DNA of 64,000 nucleotides from Bacteroidetes bacterium GWA2_32_17 (GTDB lineage Bacteria; Bacteroidota; Bacteroidia; Bacteroidales; GWA2-32-17): NCBI GenBank assembly GCA_001769035.1, contig MENF01000066.1, positions 1 to 64,000 of the forward strand, read 5' to 3'. Shown piece by piece: positions 1 to 7,850 of this stretch (position 1 is its first letter; each line of letters starts with the position of its first letter). The notes under the pieces were generated by a model. It saw only the letters and a program-made list of their open reading frames with translations, ran no database searches and was not told where the DNA came from. The position numbers and the translations under genes were made by a program.

Positions 1-49
1 CGCCTTACATTTGATTAAAATTTAAAAAATGGGTTTTTAGACGGACTGA

Positions 50-170
50 CGTTTGGCGCTTGGAAAAGCTGGGCATTTAGCCGCAGTCGGTGTCAAACCG
101 CTAATATGTTTATTATTTGTTACCATTGTCAAGTTGCCCATAACTGCCCAGTTTTTACCAAACGTGTGTT
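50..170 (-). repeat. cassette-associated structured repeat, copy A (attC-like)
   Basis: Imperfect inverted arms CGTTTGG..CTGGGCA (50-75) / TGCCCAG..CCAAACG (145-164) around conserved loop gtcggtgtcaaaccgcta..gtcaagttgcccataac; ends GTGTGTTA. Confidence 0.7.
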
Positions 171-181
171 ATAGGCTGGGG

Positions 182-973
182 CTATTTAATCATTGGCATA
201 AGTGTACATTTAGGATTAAAGGTATTTATTACTTTATGAATAAAGATGCATTTTTTTTCAATAGAATCATAGTCTTTTGTTAAAGGTTTACAATTACCAT
301 TTAAGTAATTGCTTGTCCAAGAATAATCAGTTGCATTATATTCTTTATTGTGTTTTTTACAATAAATCACATTATTTTCTTCTTCAGTCGTTAAACGTGT
401 CAAATATCCAACTTTACGACATATTGGGATTTCTGCTTTAAAAAGTTTTGTTAATTCATAAAAAGCTGGATTTTTAATTGTGTCAGTAGTACTAGCAGCT
501 GTAAAAACTCTATGTTTATTATCAATTAATGTATCAAATCTAAAAATATCATTATTTTCTAAAATGAAATTAATAAATGATTTATTGTCAAATGCTAATA
601 CATGCTCAGGTTTTAAGTTTAGAAAACATGGGAAAGATGGTACAATTATTTCTTGATTCTTGATAGAATAGTCGATGTTATTGTTTATAAATTCAGTCTG
701 ATAAACATATACCATGTTTGTTGAGTCAAATATTATTACAAGGTTATTATACCATTTCATACTAGGATGTGGTGGAGGTGGTGGTGGAGGTGGTGGAGGT
801 GGTGGCTCCTCCAAAGAATTTGAGTCATACGTACTCTGTGCATTTATTAATGAGTCATGTTTTGAAATAACATAGTATTCTTTATCAGTTTTGTCAATTC
901 CTTTCTCGTTATTACAATTTGTAAAAGAAATTATTGTCAAAATAAATAAACCAATTAAAAATTTACTTTTCAT
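182..973 (-). CDS. hypothetical lipoprotein with poly-proline tract; gene of cassette 1
   Basis: 263-aa ORF; N-terminal signal with lipobox-like FTNC; run of 12 prolines; enclosed by GTTATAGGC/GCCTATAAC cassette ends. Confidence 0.7.
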   Translation of the reverse strand: MKSKFLIGLFILTIISFTNCNNEKGIDKTDKEYYVISKHDSLINAQSTYDSNSLEEPPPPPPPPPPPPHPSMKWYNNLVIIFDSTNMVYVYQTEFINNNIDYSIKNQEIIVPSFPCFLNLKPEHVLAFDNKSFINFILENNDIFRFDTLIDNKHRVFTAASTTDTIKNPAFYELTKLFKAEIPICRKVGYLTRLTTEEENNVIYCKKHNKEYNATDYSWTSNYLNGNCKPLTKDYDSIEKKCIFIHKVINTFNPKCTLMPMIK

Positions 974-1005
974 GTTTGTAGTCTTTTTTTAGCCCTTGCC
1001 TATAA

Positions 1006-1268
1006 CTCGTTTATATATACACCTTATCCGACATTAATCGTTTACAACCACTTATTTTAGTTTATTAAAAATTGCTAATACAAATTTATTAAATTATTTA
1101 TTACAAACACAAAAAATACTTTAATTTATTGTTTGAATTTAAATAACGGTTTGCGGTTGAATTTGGCAGGCTTTTACTTGCACTGGTTGTCAAACCGCTA
1201 AAATGTTTGAACTTTGTTATTTGTGTCAAGTTGCCCATAACAGCCTGCTAAATTTTAACCGTGTGTTA
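1006..1268 (-). repeat. cassette-associated structured repeat plus AT-rich leader, copy B
   Basis: Inverted arms CGGTTGAATTTGGCAGGCT / AGCCTGCTAAATTTTAACCG around the conserved loop; preceded on + strand by ~145 bp AT-rich segment. Confidence 0.75.
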
Positions 1269-1278
1269 GGTGCAGTTT

Positions 1279-1944
1279 TTATTGATTTTTGAAAATTTTC
1301 CAAGCCAAATTTTTCTTATCTTTTTCTGCTTCTTCATAAAACTTTTCTCCAAGTAAATCAATCTCCATCTGTGTCTCAATCATTGAAAATGTATGTATTA
1401 TTTTATCTATACTAGCAGTATCAATAGTTTTATTTTCATTAAAAAGACTAATTATAGCAGTATGAACCGGAGCCAAGTGAATTTTTATTTTTGTTGTACT
1501 TAAATAAAGAGAATATTTATTACTCACTTCTTTACATTTTTCTAATTCTTTGAAAATTTCTTTCATAAACTCATGATAGTCTTTTTTGTATTTCTCATCT
1601 AAGATTGAATAAGTATATATCTTCTCTAAGATTGGACTATAAAAAGCAGTTAATAATTCATATGCTTCAATTTTTTTCTGAACATATATTAATACTTGAC
1701 TTCTTTTAATATCAATTTCTAGCTTGTGATTTTCTAATTCCCGAACCAGAGCGGATTTATATGCTTCTAATTCTTTCAGAAATTGTTGTTTGTATTTTGT
1801 ATTTTCTTTCTCGAATTGAATAGAGAACTTTGTTTTAATAAATTCTGAAATATATTTTTTAAATGCAAATGCTCCAATTCCTAATAAAATAACAATAATT
1901 GATAATGTCTTTGAAACGAGGTTTAAGATTTCAGAAATGTCCAT
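1279..1944 (-). CDS. hypothetical membrane-anchored coiled-coil protein, cassette 2 (copy a)
   Basis: 221-aa ORF with N-terminal TM helix; identical protein to 2244..2909. Confidence 0.75.
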   Translation of the reverse strand: MDISEILNLVSKTLSIIVILLGIGAFAFKKYISEFIKTKFSIQFEKENTKYKQQFLKELEAYKSALVRELENHKLEIDIKRSQVLIYVQKKIEAYELLTAFYSPILEKIYTYSILDEKYKKDYHEFMKEIFKELEKCKEVSNKYSLYLSTTKIKIHLAPVHTAIISLFNENKTIDTASIDKIIHTFSMIETQMEIDLLGEKFYEEAEKDKKNLAWKIFKNQ

Positions 1945-1970
1945 ATTATGTTTATTAAAATTGCACCTAA

Positions 1971-2233
1971 CTTGTTTATATATACACCTTATCCGACATT
2001 AATCGTTTACAACCACTTATTTTAGTTTATTAAAAATTGCTAATACAAATTTATTAAATTATTTATTACAAACACAAAAAATACTTTAATTTATTGTTTG
2101 AATTTAAATAACGGTTTGCGGTTGAATTTGGCAGGCTTTTACTTGCACTGGTTGTCAAACCGCTAAAATGTTTGAACTTTGTTATTTGTGTCAAGTTGCC
2201 CATAACAGCCTGCTAAATTTTAACCGTGTGTTA
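1971..2233 (-). repeat. cassette-associated structured repeat, copy C (identical to copy B)
   Basis: Same sequence as 1006-1268 shifted by 965 bp, except for one base near the left edge. Confidence 0.75.
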
Positions 2234-2243
2234 GGTGCAGTTT

Positions 2244-2909
2244 TTATTGATTTTTGAAAATTTTCCAAGCCAAATTTTTCTTATCTTTTTCTGCTTCTTC
2301 ATAAAACTTTTCTCCAAGTAAATCAATCTCCATCTGTGTCTCAATCATTGAAAATGTATGTATTATTTTATCTATACTAGCAGTATCAATAGTTTTATTT
2401 TCATTAAAAAGACTAATTATAGCAGTATGAACCGGAGCCAAGTGAATTTTTATTTTTGTTGTACTTAAATAAAGAGAATATTTATTACTCACTTCTTTAC
2501 ATTTTTCTAATTCTTTGAAAATTTCTTTCATAAACTCATGATAGTCTTTTTTGTATTTCTCATCTAAGATTGAATAAGTATATATCTTCTCTAAGATTGG
2601 ACTATAAAAAGCAGTTAATAATTCATATGCTTCAATTTTTTTCTGAACATATATTAATACTTGACTTCTTTTAATATCAATTTCTAGCTTGTGATTTTCT
2701 AATTCCCGAACCAGAGCGGATTTATATGCTTCTAATTCTTTCAGAAATTGTTGTTTGTATTTTGTATTTTCTTTCTCGAATTGAATAGAGAACTTTGTTT
2801 TAATAAATTCTGAAATATATTTTTTAAATGCAAATGCTCCAATTCCTAATAAAATAACAATAATTGATAATGTCTTTGAAACGAGGTTTAAGATTTCAGA
2901 AATGTCCAT
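2244..2909 (-). CDS. hypothetical membrane-anchored coiled-coil protein, cassette 2 (copy b)
   Basis: 221-aa ORF identical to 1279..1944, offset exactly 965 bp. Confidence 0.75.
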   Translation of the reverse strand: MDISEILNLVSKTLSIIVILLGIGAFAFKKYISEFIKTKFSIQFEKENTKYKQQFLKELEAYKSALVRELENHKLEIDIKRSQVLIYVQKKIEAYELLTAFYSPILEKIYTYSILDEKYKKDYHEFMKEIFKELEKCKEVSNKYSLYLSTTKIKIHLAPVHTAIISLFNENKTIDTASIDKIIHTFSMIETQMEIDLLGEKFYEEAEKDKKNLAWKIFKNQ

Positions 2910-2935
2910 ATTATGTTTATTAAAATTGCACCTAA

Positions 2936-3198
2936 CTTGTTTATATATACACCTTATCCGACATTAATCGTTTACAACCACTTATTTTAGTTTATTAAAA
3001 ATTGCTAATACAAATTTATTAAATTATTTGTTACAAACACAAAAAATACTTTCATTTATTGTTTGAATTTAAATAACGTTTGAAGCTACGTAACGACTAG
3101 CATTTACTTGCAGTCGGTGTTAAACCGCTGAAATGTTTGAACTTTGTTATTCGTGTCAAGTTGCCCCTAACAGTCTGCTAAATTTTAACCGTGTGTTA
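2936..3198 (-). repeat. cassette-associated structured repeat, copy D (diverged left arm)
   Basis: AT-rich leader, loop and right arm match copies B/C with SNPs; left arm gtttgaagctacgtaacgactagca is different. Confidence 0.7.
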
Positions 3199-3348
3199 CC
3201 GCCTGGCCATTTCTTTTTCGAAGTCAACTCGTCCTTTGCGAATATATTCGATAATTTGTTTAGGTGTCATATTTGCGATGTCGGAATTAATTTTGTCTCT
3301 TAAGTCACGCATCATTTTTACGCAGTCAAATTTCTTTTTAGTCTTCAT
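3196..3348 (-). CDS. small 50-aa protein, putative antitoxin/partner of the PIN protein (not in the ORF track)
   Basis: Manual translation: MKTKKKFDCVKMMRDLRDKINSDIANMTPKQIIEYIRKGRVDFEKEMARR*; overlaps the 3' end of the PIN ORF by 11 bp; stop TAA lies inside the cassette-end GGTAAC. Confidence 0.65.
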   Translation of the reverse strand: MKTKKKFDCVKMMRDLRDKINSDIANMTPKQIIEYIRKGRVDFEKEMARR

Positions 3349-3802
3349 TGTATATTAAGTCTTTAGGTGAACGTATTTCAATTGAATGATAACCATTTTT
3401 TAAGTTAACGGAATTATAACCTCGGATTCTTATTACATTAACAATATGTTTGAAATTCCAACTTACAAGTATGTCAACATGATTTGTGGTGGCAGTTGCA
3501 ATATGAATACAATCTTCAAAACTTGTTTGACCCACAACTTTTTCTGTGACATAATTTGTTGCAAGCGAGATTTCTTCGTCGGTTACTGAAATTATTTCAA
3601 CATTTTTAATTTTCAAGTCTTTTAATAAATCTCTAACATTTTTTGGAGCATTTAGTAATTCATTTTGAGTCAAGTCAGAAATTACAACATTGAATTCTCC
3701 ATTTACAATTTTCTTAAAAAGCAACTTAGTCTCTTTATTGAATTCAGTGTCATAGTAGCCACCAAAAACAGATGTATCAATATATATTCTTAATGGTTTC
3801 AT
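3338..3802 (-). CDS. PIN-domain protein (VapC-like toxin), cassette 3
   Basis: IYIDTSVFGGYYD N-terminus, conserved acidic residues (SDLTQNE, SFEDCIHIATA), typical PIN size. Confidence 0.75.
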   Translation of the reverse strand: MKPLRIYIDTSVFGGYYDTEFNKETKLLFKKIVNGEFNVVISDLTQNELLNAPKNVRDLLKDLKIKNVEIISVTDEEISLATNYVTEKVVGQTSFEDCIHIATATTNHVDILVSWNFKHIVNVIRIRGYNSVNLKNGYHSIEIRSPKDLIYNED

Positions 3803-4153
3803 TCAATTTCATTTTTTTCAAATATACAAAAAAAATCGCAAATCTCCAAATAGTCTGATTTTTCTATGGCTTGGCGGTAACTCTTGTATAAACGCAATTG
3901 TGTTTATTTCGTCTTTATATGTAACTAATAAAATATTTGTAACTATCATATTATTACCACAAAAAACGTTTTTAACCGTTTGTGAACGTTTATTAATTTA
4001 AAATTAAATTTTAAAAATATCAATACAAAAATAAAATAATTTTTTATAATTACCTGTTTTTTACACATTCTTTTAAAAAATTATTATAAATAAATGTTTT
4101 AGCCCGCTGCGTAACAATTATTGATTTTTTAGAACGTCCTTATGTATTTTTTA

Positions 4154-5521
4154 TCAGGTATTGCACGAACATCCAAACTTCTTAGTAATATTATGTTTTG
4201 TAATAAAATCTTCTAAAACACCATCTAAATTTGGAGTACCAATTTCCTGAAGTTCATAACCAACTTTTACTGTAGGTTTTTTAATGTTAATAATTCTCTT
4301 AAGGTCAATTGGAGTGGCAATTACAACTGTATCGCAAGGTGTGTTTTCAATTGTGCGTTCTAAATCATGAATTTGTTCATCGCCATATCCCATTGCTGGT
4401 AATAATGTTCCAATGTTTGGATAAATTTTAAATGTTTCGGCAAGTTTACCAACGGCATACTGACGTGGGTCAACTAATTCAGCCGCACCATATTTTTGGG
4501 CTGCTACAGTTCCTGCACCAATTTTCATGTGTCCATGTGTTAATGTTGGACCATCTTCGATAACTAAAACGCGTTTGCCTTTAATAAGTTCAGGTTTATC
4601 TACTGAAAGTGGTGAAGCACCGTCAATAATAATTGCATTGGGATTAATGTTACGTAAATTATTTCTTACAATATTAATATTTTCTAACGATGCACTATCA
4701 ATTTTATTGATAACAATAACATCAGAAATTCTTGCAACTACTTCGCCCGGATAAAAACTAACTTCTGCACCGGGACGTAATGGGTCGGCGACACCAATCA
4801 TTAAATCGGGACGATAAAATGGGAAGTCGTTATTTCCACCGTCCCAAAGAATTACATCGCAACCATCAGGGTCTTTTTCGGCTGCACGTACAATTGCTTC
4901 ATAATCAACACCTGCATAAATAACATTACCACGAACTACATGTGGTTCATATTCTTCCATTTCTTCAATTGTGCATTTGTGAAGTTTTAAATCTTCAACA
5001 GTTGCAAAGCGTTGTACTTTTTGTTTTACTAAATCACCATAAGGCATTGGGTGCCGAATAGCTACAACTTTTAATCCTTGTTTCATTAATATTTCAACAA
5101 TTCTGCGGGATGTTTGGCTTTTTCCGCAACCCGTACGGGTTGCACCAACTGCAATAACAGGTTTCGTTGATTTAATCATTGTGTCGTTTGGTCCAAGAAA
5201 CATGAAGCTTGCACCTGCTGCCATTACCATTGAACCAATATTCATAACTCTTTGATAAGGAACATCACTATATGAAAATATACAAACATCAACTTTTAGT
5301 TCTTTTATTAATTTAACAAGTTCGGATTCTGCATAAATAGGAATTCCGTCTGGATACATTTCTTTTCCTGCTAGTTCTGCCGGATATTTTCTTCCATCTA
5401 TGTCGGGAATTTGGGCTGCTGTAAAAGCTACTACTTTATAATCTTTATTTCTTCTAAAGAAGGTATTGAAGTTATGGAAATCTCTTCCTGCTGCTCCAAT
5501 AATAATCACATTTTTTGTCAT
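4154..5521 (-). CDS. cyclic 2,3-diphosphoglycerate synthetase-like GTPase (COG2403 type)
   Basis: 455 aa; P-loop GATRTGCGKSQTSR; NDFPFYRPDL; IVINKID motif. Confidence 0.75.
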   Translation of the reverse strand: MTKNVIIIGAAGRDFHNFNTFFRRNKDYKVVAFTAAQIPDIDGRKYPAELAGKEMYPDGIPIYAESELVKLIKELKVDVCIFSYSDVPYQRVMNIGSMVMAAGASFMFLGPNDTMIKSTKPVIAVGATRTGCGKSQTSRRIVEILMKQGLKVVAIRHPMPYGDLVKQKVQRFATVEDLKLHKCTIEEMEEYEPHVVRGNVIYAGVDYEAIVRAAEKDPDGCDVILWDGGNNDFPFYRPDLMIGVADPLRPGAEVSFYPGEVVARISDVIVINKIDSASLENINIVRNNLRNINPNAIIIDGASPLSVDKPELIKGKRVLVIEDGPTLTHGHMKIGAGTVAAQKYGAAELVDPRQYAVGKLAETFKIYPNIGTLLPAMGYGDEQIHDLERTIENTPCDTVVIATPIDLKRIINIKKPTVKVGYELQEIGTPNLDGVLEDFITKHNITKKFGCSCNT

Positions 5522-6596
5522 AAAAAAATTAATTTAGTTTCTTAAATTAGAATTTTACAAATATATAGCTAATAAGCCACTTTTAAAACATTAAAATTAT
5601 GAACAATAACACAAAAATCTTTAATAATAGCCATAAACGTCAATTATTCAGAGTTATACAACAATAATATGTTAAGAAACATATCTTCAATTTGTTAATA
5701 ACTTAAACTGTTAATTTATAGATTATTTAAACTTTAATTTAGGTAACTCATGTTACGCAAGTAAAAAATTTGTCTCGCAAAGCCGTTTACCCCGTTAGAT
5801 AATTGCTCTTTATATAGTTCGCTCTTTTTTTAACTATTTAACGGGGCAGGGTTCACAAAGTTAAAAAGTGGCTAAATAGTCGTCCCTTAAAAACCCTCTT
5901 TAGAAATTTTGGTCGTTATTAATTTCAATTGAGATTTTTTTTATTTTTCTTTTTTCACCACCAAAAAAGAAACAAAAAACCCTCCACGAAGTCCAACTCC
6001 AATTTTTTAACTAATTCAAATTTAGGAGTTTGATAGATGAAATAGCTTTGTTGTAACACCGTGAATAATTTGCCCAAAAATTGTAGTTCGCACAGTTACT
6101 CACATCTTTTTTTTATTTTTTTATGGTGTTCGTGAGGGCTAAAGCCGTTCGTGGACAACCCACCGCACTTGCTTCGATTAAAACTAATAGGGAAAATCAA
6201 TCTTATTACAATAAATATATTATGAAAATATGCAAGGTTTTAACTGTTCACCACGTGGGATAACTCCGTTGAACAATGGAGCGAAAATAAAAAACAAATA
6301 TCCAACGTGGTAAAATATTATTTCTTGCAATTTATTTTATTATTTTATAACATTATTTAACTGGATATTAATTTGTTGAATACTTTTTAAGTGACGACTA
6401 TTTAAAAACTTAAATTTAGGTAACTCATGTTACGCAAGTAAAAAATTTGTCTCGCAAAGCGATGCACTGAGCTTATCGAAGTGCTACCAAGTTCACAAAG
6501 TTAAAAAGTGGCTAAATAAAAGCATTTGGAGTATTAATAATCAACGTTATATGTTACAATCATCAATTTTTTATGACAAAAAATGAATTACATTTT

Positions 6597-7137
6597 GTTA
6601 CTACTCAGGTTCGCATTATTTCTCGCAAAGACGCAATGCACGCAAAGTTTTAAGCACGCAAAGTTTTAAAAAAATCATTAATGATTTTTTTCTTTGCGTT
6701 CTTACAGATTATTTGCAATTCTTTTAATTCCATATTTTATTAAATCAACATTAAAATTGACAAGAAGTCCCAGTTTTAAATTTGTTACTCGTAAATAGGT
6801 TAACAAGATTTTAGGAAAAGTGGATGACATTGTTTTTACTGATTTTATTTCCACTATGACTTTTTCTTCTACAATAATATCTGCTCTAAATCCTAAACCC
6901 AATTATACTGTTTCATAAAACACAGCAATCTCTGCCTGCCGCTTGTATTTTATTCTTAATTTATCCAGTTCATAACATATTGCCGCTTCGTAAACTGATT
7001 CCAGCAAACCGGGTCCTAATTTCTGATGAACCTTCAGAAAGATATTAACTAATATTTTGGCTACTTCGTTTTCGGTCATAATTCATTGCGTTCTTTGCGA
7101 CTTTGCGAGACAACTTTTATGGTTGCTGAGTAGTTAC
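6597..7137. mobile_element. TIR-bounded element carrying a GxxExxY gene
   Basis: Termini GTTACTACTCAG (6597-6608) / CTGAGTAGTTAC (7126-7137), plus inner TCTCGCAAAGACGCAATG / CATTGCGTTCTTTGCGACTTTGCGAGA. Confidence 0.5.
6702..7079 (-). pseudogene. GxxExxY protein with one in-frame stop (TAA at 6903-6905)
   Basis: Manual translation upstream of the 66-aa ORF: MTENEVAKILVNIFLKVHQKLGPGLLESVYEAAICYELDKLRIKYKRQAEIAVFYETV*LGLGFRADIIVEEKVIVEIKSV... Confidence 0.75.
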
Positions 7138-7850
7138 TACATTTTTAATTTTAAAATATCAAATTTGAGTAAATCAAAAACTATGAAACTGTCTGATTTA
7201 TAAATATCGAGTATTAACTGTATAGTAGCATTTGCCATATAAACACCCAGTATTCCAGGAACCACACCTAATACACCACTCTCATTGCATCCGGGAGCAT
7301 CTTCGGAATCAGGTGGTTCACCGTAAACATCTCTTAAATTTTTATTGTTTTTATAATTAAATACCGCAAGCTGGGCTTCAAATTTGTAAATGCTTCCGAA
7401 CACTAAGGGTTTATTTAATTCTGCACAAATATCATTTACTAAAAACCGGGTTGGAAAATTATCGGAACCATCAACAATAATATCAAAACGGGAAATGATT
7501 TCTTTACCGTTTTTTTTATTCAGAATTTCATTAAAAACAATAAATGAAACATTAGGATTCTGTGATTTTAATTTACCTGCTGCTATTTCCACTTTTGGTT
7601 TCCCGATATCATCGGTTGAATAAAGAATCTGACGATTTAAATTATGGAGTTCTACCGTGTCAAAATCAATAATCCCAATTGTGCCAACTCCTGCAGAACA
7701 TAGATATTGTAAAGCCGGACAACCTAATCCGCCGGCACCAACAACGAGCACTTTAGCATTTTTTAATTTCTCCTGACCTTTTTTTCCTACCTCAGTCAGT
7801 ATTAATTGATGCCTGTAACGTAATAACTCCTCTTTAGTAAAATCATTCAT
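7137..7850 (-). CDS. thiF: HesA/MoeB/ThiF family adenylyltransferase
   Basis: YRHQLILTEVGKKGQEKL, GAGGLGCPALQYL; located in thi operon. Confidence 0.85.
   Translation of the reverse strand: MNDFTKEELLRYRHQLILTEVGKKGQEKLKNAKVLVVGAGGLGCPALQYLCSAGVGTIGIIDFDTVELHNLNRQILYSTDDIGKPKVEIAAGKLKSQNPNVSFIVFNEILNKKNGKEIISRFDIIVDGSDNFPTRFLVNDICAELNKPLVFGSIYKFEAQLAVFNYKNNKNLRDVYGEPPDSEDAPGCNESGVLGVVPGILGVYMANATIQLILDIYKSDSFIVFDLLKFDILKLKM

Larger units (their letters stand above)
1006..2936. repeat. tandem duplication, 965-bp unit
   Basis: Constant 965-bp offset of ORF and flanking repeat; identical by eye over the ORF and repeat. Confidence 0.85.

Noticed and set aside
53-283. 76-aa + strand ORF
   Set aside because: Lies across the cassette repeat and antisense to the lipoprotein gene; no coding features.
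1006-3198. CRISPR array
   Set aside because: Repeat units are long (~260 bp), enclose genes and have no regular short spacers; no cas genes.
1-3890. Classical class 1/chromosomal integron with intI
   Set aside because: No integrase ORF in the window, and only the GTTAGGT/ACCTAAC pair fits RYYYAAC/GTTRRRY; kept as integron-like only.
4527-4754. Antisense ORFs within conserved genes (e.g. 4527..4754, 8135..8552, 9119..9382, 13218..13544, 39376..39661, 57352..57708)
   Set aside because: Opposite strand or alternate frame of well-supported CDSs; likely spurious.
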